DNA from: Strongylocentrotus droebachiensis | Taxonomy: Eukaryota; Echinodermata; Echinoidea; Camarodonta; Strongylocentrotidae | Assembly: GCA_035222895.1 (NCBI GenBank) | Contig: JAVYIG010000598.1 | Location: forward strand, 62,001 to 126,000 | Direction: 5' to 3' | DNA length: 64,000 nucleotides | Shown: piece by piece, positions 34,033-45,380 of the stretch | Layout of the letters: the number at the start of each line of letters is the position of its first letter | How positions within the stretch are numbered: position 1 is the stretch's first letter | The notes under the pieces: generated by a model | The model's database searches: none | What the model was told of the DNA's origin: nothing | What the model saw: the letters and a program-made list of their open reading frames with translations, nothing else | Made by a program: the position numbers and the translations under genes

Positions 34033-37000
34033 CTGTAACATATTCAAGACAAAGAATATATGCCAAAATTTGTTAATACAATAGCAACGACATCAGACAT
34101 CTGCATGTCTTCTTGACTAATATTGAATCATTGTCTCCCGTGTATTGGATAAACTCTGGAGTGACAGCGCTATCTTCTTACAATTTCAGAATATGCAACT
34201 TAAAGAGAAGCTAAAGAAAATGATAAGCAGCTGGCAGTGTTCCTAACGTGTACATAGTAATGCATTAACGAGCCTTGAAGTCAGCAATAGCTCCATCATG
34301 ATTTAAAATATTCTTGGCTTGGAGAAGGAGAGCATGGCTTGAGGGTATGCGAAGGGCGCTGGCTTCTGATCAAGGATTTATGACAAATGCAAATTCATGA
34401 GCTTGTGTGCATCTTATCAAACGGAAATGAAATTACACAAAAGAGTGAAGAACTTCCTGGTGTACACACATGGTTAGATGGCTAAACATGATACATGTCA
34501 AGATTTGACATTGTGACTTATCACTTTGTTGAGTATGTGCTTACTCTCTGTTGGCAAAGTTGCATTTGATTTAGTATTTAGATAATCAGAAGCAGCCATG
34601 GAGGGAGACATAGCTCATGCCAACCCCACTTTCTGATGCCCCTATAAGTGTCCTATTTGACTGTTAACATACACAGTCAACAGCTAATCTATACCTCTTC
34701 ACGTATTGCGAAATTTATATTCAAAATACGGAGATGTTTAAAAGTAAACTGTATATACCTCTTTGTTTATAAAAGTTCAAACCCAAAGCTTCTTTAAATA
34801 TACTTTTTAAAATTTATAATGTAAATGTAAATGGTATTCACTGGAACTTGGAAATACCAGATTAAAAAAAAAAAAAAAGCGCACTATACAGTTTTACCTA
34901 AAGTGAACCAATATACTTCTTCAAGAATTGTAGCACTTTTTACACCAATATTAACCCTCTCGTTGATTATGATTATTGAGCCATGAGATGATTCACTGAA
35001 TTCACCAAATATCTTTTAATACATGTTTTGTCTGACAATCAAAGTCGTTTTTTTATAATGGGGCTGAGTACATGTAAAGTTTCGTAATACAATATCGAAT
35101 CTGAATTAAAAATAGTGCTTGCATTAGACGAAATGCACTATGGAAAGCATTTGAAATGTTTTTTCCCTTTTCCTTGGCAGGTACTTATATTAAGACAAAG
35201 GAAATGTTCGCACGCGTGAACATTATATCGCATGATCATTTTTACACTCCTATAAAGGCACCCTTTCAACCCTGAAGAGTAACGTTGATGGAACGCCCCC
35301 TCCCCGAAAAAATATATTCCTAGGCAAACGGAAGAAGTATAATACCTTATGAATAAGCTATTATGCAAACTGCCTGCCACTGTGGGAATACTGGTTCACT
35401 GACAAATAATAACACATATATGACCAATTAATATCATTTCTATAGGAACGCAGACAAATTTATCAATAATAGAATATTGTTTGACATTCCTCTTTGGACA
35501 AATTCTGCTTTTGAGAAATAAACTCGTCCACATACAACAAATGGAATGGAAATCTCTACGGCCTCAAAGTTGTAAATGAGATTGCTCGGTTTGTTTCAGC
35601 TTTTCTTTCTCTCTCGTTATGATATGGCTCAATATCGAGACCTACATTATGAGATGACTTGAATACGCGATGTGAATTCAAATTGATCTTGAACAGATCG
35701 ATACTCAAACGAGGTCAGTCTTTACATATGACTTCACGCAATCGTATAGAGTTCGGAGAAAAGGATAAGCGAGCGACGATAATAATCGCGACCTATATAT
35801 TTATGAATTCAAAAATGACCGGGTGTAAAATAATCTTCTTTATATCAGGCTATTCCAAAAAGGGACTGGGATTACAATAATTGACATAAATATGTATAAC
35901 AATAAAATAAAATAAAAGAAGTAAAATACAAGTGAATTATATTTGTGTGTCTATAATAATGGTGTGTGCGCGCGCGCTCATATTATTAGTACAACATTTT
36001 TCTCATTTACCTTACAAGCATAGAAAAAGCCAGAGAAAATAATGTGTCTCTCGTTTGCATTACTCTGTTTGTAAAGGTAAATGAAAATGCAGAAATAACA
36101 TCCACATAACAACCTTATTCGTTAAATCGCTTTGGTCAGACGTACTGTCTCTGACTCAGCCGACCATAATTTATCGACATCGTTAGCGTTGAGTCATTTC
36201 TTTTCCCGCCTTTTCTCTAAATGATATTCCCCTTTATCATTGCTTCTATTAGGATATGATAATGGAAGACAGGCATATCAGATGGAAACGAAACTTCTCA
36301 TTTTGTTGATTCTTTTCATGATGGAAGATGCATGTTTGTACAATCGTGTCCTCAAGTAGATACTGCTCCAGGGTATTTTCTCTCGCCAATCTTCCTCTAC
36401 TTCTTCTTCTTCTATTCTATTATCAAGAGTAGTAGCACTGTATCTCGTGTTTTATTTTAAAAAGTAATCTTAATTCCCACCTATTTGATAATATGAAAGG
36501 GATAAACCCCATATCTTGAAAAGTCACTGACTCCATGTCGCAGGCGGCAATAATTCATCCGGCTATTTTCTACACTTGCATTCAGTGCTTTATGGGATTT
36601 GTTCTTCATCATATGAATAGCTAATCCTTTCCCAACCCCTCCGGGCGTTTTGGGCTCTTTAGGGTCACCATAGAAAGACTGGATTCCCATCATCCCTCAC
36701 AACATGCATCATGACCATAGAGATATATACTACTAACACTAGAGGGCGTACTCGCTCAAATTGCTGTTCCGAGCTGGAGCGTTGGCCGCCATTACTAAGG
36801 AGGGCAGAAAAACGAACGACCCAACAAGATACTGTGCACAACATACGTGGAAAATTTGAAGAAGCCAGGTCCGTGCGTTGCATTTGGTTGTTCGAACCGA
36901 AGAAAGAAAGGGAACTGCATAATATTTCACAAGTAAGTTCTTCTTAATGTTATGTTGATTAAATAAGGAGATTTTAGAGCTAAAAATGTAGTTTATGCGG

Positions 37001-40000
37001 GTATTGTCTCATGACAAGCCACCGCAGCGCAGCTATTAAACGTTCATGCAGTGCTCAGCGGAGCGCGCCAGTCCACGCCCGCAGGGCTGGGGCAGGCATG
37101 GGTCAAGGTTCTGGGGGCGGTGATGGGAAAATTAGGGTATGCTGCGCTGGAGTCGCAACTCCAAGAGTCAGAGAGTCCAACTCGGAAATATTAACTCCAT
37201 GAGCTTGATTCTATTAACGAAAGGTTTAGAATATATAATTAACTTTATCTTATCTAATTTCAAGATAAAAATCAAATGTCAACTTCTTTATATTTTAACT
37301 AGACCTAGGCTAGATCTAGATCTATTCTAGGGTCTAGACTAGACTCTAGATCTAGATCTAAATACTCTAATTTCTAAGCCCGAAAGGCAAAGATAGGCTA
37401 CCCTGCCATATTTCACATCACAGGGGTATCCAACTAGGCTAGGCTAGCCTAAAAAGCCCACCGCACACTACACTATTTCTATCAAATTTGCTTATGACTT
37501 GCTGACATCATTATTAAATACTGCTTCGCGATTGGCTGGAAGCTGCTTTCAGTTTCAGTCTTAAAAATCATATGAAATAGCATGAATAGTAGAACAATTG
37601 TCATGTTATGAGAAAAAACTCATTTTTGTTTCCATTTGCTTTTATTGTAATGCAGAAATACACCCAAGAGAGGAAAAGGATATTACACACCACTCCTTCC
37701 TAGTGCTGTGCCTACTGTCTTTCCTTGACATCCTCCCTATAAACAGACCCATGGCTCAAGACTCCCAGCAAAACCATGTACAACATCCAAAAGTGTTCCC
37801 GTGCCTCCAAAGAAACCCTATGACATTACAAAAGAACATGACTATTCTTTTCTGTCTGAGTTGATCAGAAACTGAAGATAACCAGACAGCATGCAACTGC
37901 AGGATGCCAAGAAACAGCTTCAAGTGGTGAAACAGAAGGTAAACAGGAGAGATGGACAAACTAGGACTCTCTTGCAGGAAGTCCACGGAAGCAAGCTCAT
38001 TAGCCAGGATCAGCTTGACCTACTTCAACACAACTTTGGAGAGAACGCATTTACAGAAAACCCCAATTTTGTATTATTTCATCAATATTTGTTTTCAAAC
38101 ATATTTGTTTATGAAAACCTACAAAATGTTAAATGGCATCCTATTTCACATTATACAATTTAAGTGAAATTTTGCCGTCAAATTTTTGGGGCTCCAAACA
38201 CTTTAGAGGGGCTTTAATAGTAATACACATGTTCCAGCATTTTACAAGTTTCAAGTAGTTGTAGGACATGACGTCTAAATTCACATCACAGAGATTGTGT
38301 CTGGTCTGGATTGGCTACGATGTAAATAGGCTTTCTTGATCTGGATAATGATACTATAGTGACATCTTGTGTTTTACAATTACAACTGTTCTGTAGTCTA
38401 TACACTGTTGCAAATGTTGAGGAGACCAGGGCTTAAAGCTCTCCTTGAAGTCAGGAAAACCTGTTTTTTCTCTTTTTATAGTGAGCAAAATTCCTCAGTC
38501 TATGCAAAAAAGAAAACATAGAACTTAATTTGTACAAACTACAGAGACAGATCGGTCTTTTATATTTTGCCTCTTGTCTGCATAGCTTATCCACTGGATG
38601 ATTGACTGTGAAGCCGTTTAAAACTGGAGAGAGCTTTCAATAATCTTCAAGAAAAACGGAACAATCTGAGACTTTTGTTCTGTGTAATGAAATAAAATTC
38701 TTGGGACACATTGTGACAGTTTCACAACTTAACCATAATGTTCTGTTCGTTAACTTTACACGAAGGCAAACTAAAGTGGAACTTAGAAGAGTTGATTACA
38801 TTAGGGATAAAAAATATGTACTTGAAGTTTGAGTTGTTGTGAGGTACACTGTATTTGAATATTTACTCTATAAGCTTCATAATTGTACCTGCTGTATCTG
38901 ATTCAGTTGCTCTAATTTTTGCAAATTATTTGCACTCTACATGTGCTTTGATTTTGCAGGTTTAGATAACCTGAGATAAACATGTAGACCTTTTTTTATA
39001 ACATTGTCTGGATTGCCCTCAACCAAGTGATTTGCATCATTAACGATGAAAAGCAAGAAATTTACATCAAGTGAGCCACGTTTTCGATATGGTAAACGAG
39101 GAGAATTCCCAGATGTGTGGCAATTGAAAAGCTTTGTGTAATGCACAGTTGCACACCTTATACACACCCATAGATCTTTTTTGTACATAGGTTTGAATTT
39201 TGGCCCAAAATGGAAAACTGCTTTTGAAGAGATTTGATAACAGAACAATTATATGGAATAATGTCACTAGATGTAAACCCATAAGATTGTGCACTCTTTT
39301 GCTATCTAGTATATCTACTGTGTAAATTTGAGGGTAATCAGTTTCAAAACTATTATTATTCCCTGATGAATAATGATGTCAAAAGACCTTGTTACTATGA
39401 GGTTTCACTGAATGGTGTATTGCATTATCCTGAGATGTAAGTGTCTTCAATCATAGTTCTTCATAGCAATACAGGTAACTTGGAATATATATGCTCAATT
39501 ACTATTTCTGGTTTGCATTTATTTATTTTATTATTCGATGAAATGTCTTTGTAATTAGTAAATTTGGGGCTAAAATCTGAGATGTTGTTTTTGCAATGTC
39601 TGTCCTTTCAATTGTGATGTATTACAGCAGTATATAAAATGTCAAAACTTAAATGCCTACGCTGTAGAATATTCAACACATGTGTGGTAATAAAAGGTTC
39701 ATTTATTCATTTTTTTTCTTCAAATCAAATTATCATAAGTATATTCTCTAAAAACTGGTTGATGAAGAAAATAAGAGGAGAATATTATTTATGGAGAAAA
39801 AAGGTGGTGTGAATAAATAATTATTACATCAATGCTCAGCTGTTTTTAAAGAATATTTATTTCTAGTGAACTGTAAAGAATTGAATTATTCTTTCAGACA
39901 TATAGAGATTTTCTAGAGAATAGGTGAAAGACAGAAGGTGTGAATTTGATATAAAATGAGTGAGAGAAGAAGAAAAAGAATGTTTGGATGAATGATTGAA

Positions 40001-43000
40001 TGAATGATTGGATGAGTAAATAACATAATTTTTAAAAATAAATGTGTATAATTCTTTCCTTCCCCCTCTTCCTATCTTCAGTATCGTCCTATATCTGCAT
40101 TTCCGTTATCTACCTATCCTTCTATATTATATCTATCTATCCATCTTATTATGTGTCTAGCTATCTATGTACCCATCTCTATCCAAAATAGTATCAATCT
40201 GTTTATAATAGCCATAAACATAAAATGAATATATTACCTTCAGTTTAAAGCGTTTTAAATCAATAAACCCTGGCTCTCATAATAACTGAATTAGAAAGAC
40301 ATTGGCCCTGTAGCATAAAACTTTGTTTAATATCATGACATAAATATCAAATACAAGTCCCAAATGCTTGATTCTGATTGTTTGAAAGCCAAGTAATATT
40401 TGATGTCATTATATCACAGTTTTATATTGACAAAGAGGAAGAAAAATTGAAGATATACTGAAATATAAATAGCTTTTTGTGTCCCTTTTACCTCACCATA
40501 ACACCCGTAATTAATCTTGACCTACACCAGATACCATGACTGAGGCATGAGTAGGGTTCATGCATTATGCAAAATACCACAATTATAACGTTTCATACTC
40601 GCAAACTGAAAAATCAACTCAAAATATGAAGCTTCATATTGCATATCAGTAGCACAGTTTCGAAGGGAACATCCGGGTATTTCGCGAAGTTGTGCCCTCC
40701 TTAGTAATGGCGGACCGCGCTCCATGCGCGCACAGAGCTTTGAACGGGCGCGTATGACGAGTCCGCTCTCTAGCCTTATTAAGTATATATCTCTATGATC
40801 ATGACTTAGGCTCATCCCCCAGCCGATTGTTCCTACTTTATGACCAGTGTGCCATCAATCAGCCCCTTGTATTAAGTGAGTAACTGATAACATTTCTTTG
40901 TAATGGGTCATTATCGGTGTAATGACCTCAGTGCATGCAAGGCGGCTCTATTACCATTGTTGGAATAACTTCAGGCCTTCAGAGTTCGTTCCTGGCCTAG
41001 TTTTCCTTTCTAGCACTGCCCCAGGCATATCCCTATTTTCGTCTTAGGCCGCACTCAGAGCGTTCGCAATTTGAGACGTGTTTGAAATTCGGGCGACAAG
41101 TCTGACAACCAAACAATGAAATACATAGTAACTTCTTGGTAAAATCGTGTATATGTATCTATATACATGTATAATGTATACATCTACATAATTAAATAAT
41201 ATATTGAAAAAATACATGCGCGTGTGGGGGCGTATTTATTGTGTGTGTAAATAGCGGAAGCTGGACTATGTTGGTGTTTCATGCAGAAGTCATAGATATA
41301 TCAAGCAGCTTATCTATTCAAGTCGTATAGTTCGTTTGAAAAAAAGCAAGATTTTAGCCGAAATATTAGCCAAAAGAAAGCCTGACGATTACAGTTATTA
41401 ATCCGGAACTGACGGTGGCAAAAATAATAATAGCAGTATTTAATACTATTAAGTATTAACATATAGTTACATACCACAATGTGCTGGTGAACCTGAACTT
41501 CTTTCCGAAGGTGAAATACTTTTTAGTTTTGAACGAAATGTTGATGGACGAAACTGGACCTCTTAGGACCAATTTGAACCAAACGAAAATATCTACCACA
41601 CTAAGAAAGCCTATAAGTATAAACTACTAGTACGCCAAATAAATTTTGATTCTAATTTTTTGTTCAGTTGTTATGAACTTATGATTTGTCAATAGAAAAA
41701 TTATTCAAAACCACTTCGTGATGACAGTATAGAAGTAGAAGATTTTCTACAGTGACACCGCATAAGGACGGGATATCGGGAGTAAAGAAGAACATCTGCA
41801 AATAATTTTACCCTCGAGGCAAAGATAAACGTTTACTTTTACCAAGCTCCCAGATGAGTATTATGAAGGAAGCAAATATGGGCTACTCGCCTCCAAGATC
41901 CGAATATTACTTAGTCAAGTTAGATGACTCAAAGATGAAAGCTAACTGAAACCAGTGTCGACACTAAGCGATAACTGTTATTCAAGGTCAGAACTATAGG
42001 TTGCTGAAAGGCTGATACAGCGTTAACTTTAAATTATAACTTTTACTGAAATCATCACGAGTTACTTTATCGTTAATATGGATTTATTCTGGACGAGATT
42101 TTGAAATACTGCCTTTCCATGTGAACTCTGCTCATAGACCTTTTTGTTGCTTGGCATAACATTGCGAACGAAATTGTTGTCTAACATGTTTTCACGCCAA
42201 AAGAAATGTAGAAAAGGGTGACTTTCTTTCTTCAAAATTGTGTAAGTTAAGAATACATATTCATGAAAAGATGCCCATAGGCGCATCTTGGCACGTAATC
42301 CATTAACCGACTTGAGGTAAGCCTAGGTGGCAAGCCACATACCGGATGACAAGGCTTCGATGCCGTCATCTCGCCCGCAACTCGCCCGTGGCATCGCCCC
42401 GTGTTTATCACTCAGTTCTAAGGTCATAGCAGCCAGGACAATCTTGGCACCGATTGGCAACAACTCGTCCCCAATTGGATTCCTTTTCCCTCGTCGATCC
42501 CTCCTCTTTTGGCTTTGTTTTTGTGTTTTAGGAGGGAACTACTGGCGACAACTAAAACTGAAAGGGGATTTATCCACTGGCGTATCCAAAAATTGATAAA
42601 GGAGGGGGCGTAATCATGTCCATGGGGGGCATTGTCTATGTAGGCAACCCTTGGTGCCTTAAAATGGGGCAAACGAAATTTTCAATCTATACTGGATACG
42701 CCATTGCTTATCAGTGTATAATTAGTTCCAATGGTCCGATATAATATTTATTAAACTGAAAAGAAAGATTGGACAGAAGTCTTGATTGATTGTTTTGTAC
42801 CGTAACGAGATTTGAGTACTAATGTATCCCTTATAATTATGTATTGCGGTCGCATACATTATCATGTTTAATTTCTAGAGTGAATAGTGACCAGAGCCCA
42901 TGTTCATAAACTCCTAACTAAGCAGTTGTCAACTATAGGCTGTAGTACATGTACATATTAGTTGTCAAATATTCTTATATAGGTTTATGAATATGAGCCC

Positions 43001-44044
43001 CGAGGGCGATACGCGATAGTGTGACTTTGTGTTAAAAAGAAAAGATGGACGGGTATATGGAATATCTACCATACAACCCCCCCCCCCCCCCATCAGCCCT
43101 CTTTCATTGAAGGCCTAGGAAAGATATCAATACAACATGAAATGGCTCTATAACACAGCACGAGGGGCTCCTCAGATACACCCCCGTCGGATGGTTCCGC
43201 CCCTGTCTATCTTCTGGATACGCCACTGCCGATAAGCAGCGGAAGATGCAAAAAAAACTGTTTCTTCCCATAATTGTGTATTCAGTGTTAGCTCTTTTTC
43301 GTGCAGCAATACGTATCGTTCCACACAAAATCAATGCGAGTAACCCGTTGGGTCAATAACATTGAACACGCAATTATAAGTAGAGATCATTCTATTATTA
43401 TGAGGGATGAATTTCGATAAACCTTTTCTCAAAACTTGGGTTCACTATGTTCATGAAACAGAAACAAGGCGTGTATTTACAAATTATACTCCAGCCTTCT
43501 TATGTGTCAGGTCAATGCAATATTATATCCGAATATTATTCCTACTTGATTTCTTACCCCGTTAGTTGTGAGGGAAAGTGAATGAGTGTGATATACAGAG
43601 TATGTGATGTTTGTATTACCCCGCACGTATATAGTCCCGAAACCGAATAAATCCACTGTGTACTCAAAACGCTTTTATCTTATCATTTCGCGAATTTTAC
43701 TTATGATTTTGTTGTTGTCTCTGTTCTTCTTCCTCCCTTTTCGTCTCATACCCTGTATCGCTTGCGGCTAGATATGGAAGAAGCGGAGACAAGCCAGAAT
43801 TTCAACTTTCCGGCTGCATGGTATTTAGGAGTCTATTCTCTGTTTCTTAGGGAGATGGAGAAGAAAAGGAAAAATTGATGTAGCCGAGTTTGTCCCGGGG
43901 TTGTAATGGAAAAAGACATGTGTGCGCCTGATAACCTAATCCCAATTTATACCTATATACATCGTACCTCTTTTGGGATAAAGGCAGATGCCATTATGAT
44001 ATAGAAACGGAGCAAATGAAAGAGAAAGTCAGGAAGAGAGTGAA

Positions 44045-44077
<33 letters not shown>

Positions 44078-45380
44078 ATTAAATATATTATACAAGAGAG
44101 TATTAAGAAGCGATCTAGAAAAAACGGATAGAGAAAGAATCATTTAGAGAATTATCTGCATGATTATTTCACTGCTACATACTACTGACTCATTTCATGA
44201 AAGACATACTTATGATAAAGTATGTTTCAAATGTTTTGTAAATAGAATTATTTATGTGAAAACAACTGAATCAACAAGTGATCACAAAAAGATAACACAA
44301 ATAGCAATATTAATATTACTAACTACATGTTAACGAAATAACATTTTTTAACAAATTATTTAAGTGTAATAAAACATGCTGATATATGTTAGATAATTAA
44401 AAAGAAATTGAAGTTGGGGTATGGTGGTAAAGATGTACATTAGGGGGAAGGAAAGGAAAAGCAAAAGTTGAAAGAGATATTTAATATATTAAAAGCATAC
44501 ATCACATCAGATATTATGTTAAAAGAATTTTCTTGCTTAATTTGAATGGCACGTGGCCACGAAATGGTAATTTAAAAGTGCAATGTTATCTGAACTTTCC
44601 ACAGAATGACCTCTATCACCTATTATTTAGACTATTCGAGTCCCCTGCACCCCCTCCTCAGTAAACACGGTTTAAAGGGGGGGGGGAGCTACAGAGGGGG
44701 CTACAGTTACAAAACATTGTAAGCAAAATGGCGATAAGTAGTAAAGGGTAATGGTCGTTATTACAGGACCTGTCGCCAATGACGAATAAATAGGAAAAGG
44801 TTATTAATCTCCCTCATTGTACGAACGTAGCACGTGTGAACATTCAATGAATAAGGTTGCTCCGCTACGTTATACTCGCTTCAATTGTTAGCAATTTTGA
44901 CAGTGAGCACGTTTTCGTTTTGCCTGTAATGAAAAAAAAATAATGATATCCAAAAAGCGCGCACGCATTAGGGCGCACCGTCGAGGCGCACGTGGCGTGA
45001 GTCCATATTTGCTACAGTAACGAAGTCGACTCACGCACGCTCGACGTGCTCGCACCTTCACTTTTGCATTTTGAAGACAAGATTATAATTGCCGTTCTCA
45101 TAAAATTGTTTTAGTTAGGCATCACATTCGGTGGTTGGGTGATCTTCAATGTCGAATTTTTCGAGCTCGACTTAACCTACCTCGACTTAATTTGAATTCA
45201 ACGATTGAATACAAATAATTAAATAAAGCTACATTTTGACATATCATCTTCGGCATGTTTGAAAGGCAAATAATACGACAATGGTTTGGTTAATATGATG
45301 CTATCAAAGCTTACCTTCTGATCACCAATTTCCATGGCGTAGGGTGATGAAAAGTCGGTTGAAGTTTTTCCATTCGACAT
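33130..45380 (-). CDS. KCTD1/KCTD15-type BTB protein (2 coding exons)
   Basis: Homologue of vertebrate KCTD1 and KCTD15, soluble nuclear and cytoplasmic BTB proteins that assemble as oligomers and repress AP-2 transcription factors in ectoderm and neural crest (family knowledge). Coding exons are 45315-45380 (22 codons) and 33130-34032 (300 codons plus stop), 322 aa in total; vertebrate proteins are ~257-283. An N-terminal Ser/Thr/Pro/Gln-rich region (~23-91) precedes the BTB domain (~92-190, starting PVHIDVGG, with [14 protein letters not shown] and LLYEEAR-like motifs). A charged linker leads to the C-terminal KCTD1/15 domain (~219-310, with LSGDK, RFPLNG and [14 protein letters not shown]). 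A single invertebrate KCTD1/15 gene is expected, so orthology to one paralogue cannot be assigned. The C-terminal IKQEPLD of vertebrates is absent; an IKLE (psi-K-x-E) motif sits in the linker instead. The 11.3 kb intron carries the P-like transposon. Confidence 0.88.
34033..36707 (-). other. KCTD intron, 3' part
   Basis: AT-rich intron with a poly-A run at ~34864-34878 and a GTGTGCGCGCGCGC patch at ~35961-35978. No further exon was recognised. Confidence 0.6.
36708..36715. repeat. Target-site duplication, left copy
   Basis: ATCATGAC immediately outside the left end of the P-like element; identical to 40798-40805. Eight-base duplications are characteristic of the P superfamily. Confidence 0.9.
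36716..36806 (+). repeat. P-like element, left terminal and subterminal repeat
   Basis: Outer 16 bp CATAGAGATATATACT, then diverged sequence with shared words (CTAGAG, GAGCG), then CCGCCATTACTAAGGAGGGCA. The same order occurs inverted at the right end, with a slightly longer spacer there. Confidence 0.85.
36872..36932 (+). pseudogene. THAP zinc-finger N-terminal exon, start codon lost
   Basis: Reads [18 protein letters not shown] then IIFH, the start of a THAP domain with its first two zinc-binding Cys (C-x4-C spacing), ending at a GTAAGT donor at 36933. THAP proteins normally begin Met-Pro-x-x-Cys; here the codon before Pro is AAG. The frame is open back to a TAA at ~36796 with no ATG, so either the start codon has mutated or an unseen upstream exon supplies it. 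The element's left end is only 156 bp away, which favours mutation. Confidence 0.75.
37300..37375. repeat. CTAGA/TCTAGATC-rich short repeat
   Basis: Overlapping CTAGA, CTAGAT and CTAGG words in both orientations within the P-like element, extended by CTAGGCTAGGCTAGCC at ~37435. CTAG is normally a rare tetranucleotide, so its density here is conspicuous. No function is proposed. Confidence 0.7.
37656..38070 (+). pseudogene. THAP C-terminal end plus coiled coil of a P-like transposase
   Basis: After a TAATGCAG acceptor the frame reads [10 protein letters not shown] then [17 protein letters not shown] is the THAP AVPTxF box. A TGA (37726) follows, then a Pro/Lys linker, a TGA at 37873 and a TAA at 37879, then a heptad-rich [20 protein letters not shown] segment and [16 protein letters not shown]. 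This order matches P/THAP9-like transposases. The part of the finger with the Cys-x2-His pair is missing between this piece and 36932. The frame is clearly not translatable as one protein. Confidence 0.75.
38071..40692. other. P-like element interior, 3' half
   Basis: No catalytic transposase domain was recognised on either strand. One short + strand frame near 39045-39140 ([20 protein letters not shown]) might be a transposase remnant, but this is a guess. AATAAA-type words occur at ~38690. The rest looks like unrelated or fully decayed filler. Confidence 0.5.
40693..40797 (-). repeat. P-like element, right terminal and subterminal repeat
   Basis: Inverted counterpart of 36716-36806. On the - strand it begins CATAGAGATATATACT at 40797 and ends CCGCCATTACTAAGGAGGGCA at 40693. 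The middle ~60 bp has diverged by substitutions and an insertion of roughly 14 bp. Confidence 0.85.
40798..40805. repeat. Target-site duplication, right copy
   Basis: ATCATGAC, identical to 36708-36715, adjoining the right end of the P-like element. Confidence 0.9.
42575..42706. mobile_element. Short TIR element (CACTGGCGTATCCA ends)
   Basis: Inverted 14-bp ends CACTGGCGTATCCA and its complement with one mismatch, 132 bp overall. TTATC words lie beside both ends. The same terminal word (GGATACGCCACTG) recurs alone at ~43213-43230, suggesting a truncated relative. Confidence 0.55.
42894..43001. mobile_element. Small foldback element (GGGCTCATATTCATAAA ends)
   Basis: Left arm GAGCCCATGTTCATAAAC and right arm GTTTATGAATATGAGCCCC are inverted, with TTGTCAAC and GTTGTCAA repeating the symmetry further in. 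~108 bp, non-coding. Confidence 0.5.
44043..44076. repeat. (AG)n microsatellite
   Basis: AG dinucleotide run with one AAAG interruption. Confidence 0.95.
45315..45380 (-). CDS. KCTD1/15 first coding exon (22 codons)
   Basis: - strand ATG at 45380 opens [20 protein letters not shown] then QK, followed directly by a consensus AAG/GTAAGC donor. The ATG is preceded by TTTACTTAG, an acceptor-like end, so an upstream non-coding exon is likely. It joins the 34032 acceptor in phase 0. No homology was seen in the peptide itself; the case rests on splice signals, phase and the comparable short first exon of vertebrate KCTD15. Confidence 0.65.

Larger units (their letters stand above)
36716..40797 (+). 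mobile_element. P-element-like DNA transposon, THAP family, non-autonomous
   Basis: 4082 bp element inside the KCTD intron. Both ends begin CATAGAGATATATACT, and a second conserved block GCCATTACTAAGGAGGGC lies ~70 bp inside the left end (36786-36806) and ~84 bp inside the right end (40693-40713), inverted. The flanks carry a perfect 8-bp duplication. P transposases start with a THAP C2CH zinc finger followed by a coiled coil; pieces of both are present on the + strand (36872-36932 and 37656-38070). I could not find the finger's central part or an RNase-H-like catalytic core. Stops interrupt the second piece. It therefore looks like an internally rearranged, inactive copy that might be mobilised only in trans. 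Confidence 0.88.
40806..45314 (-). other. KCTD intron, 5' part
   Basis: No exon recognised. It contains small foldback elements at 42575-42706 and 42894-43001, a poly-C run at 43077-43092, (AG)n at 44043-44076 and an inverted GC-rich pair at ~44978-45050 (CGTCGAGGCGCACGTGGCGTGAGTC-type arm against GACTCACGCACGCTCGACG). Confidence 0.55.

Noticed and set aside
36711-36947. 78-codon + strand and 63-72-codon - strand frames at the left end of the P-like element
   Set aside because: They are shadows of the terminal repeat and of the THAP exon, which is read in a different frame.
39045-39140. Possible transposase C-terminal fragment in the P-like element
   Set aside because: A single short frame with a suggestive basic/aromatic pattern but no motif I can match to the family; kept only as a remark.
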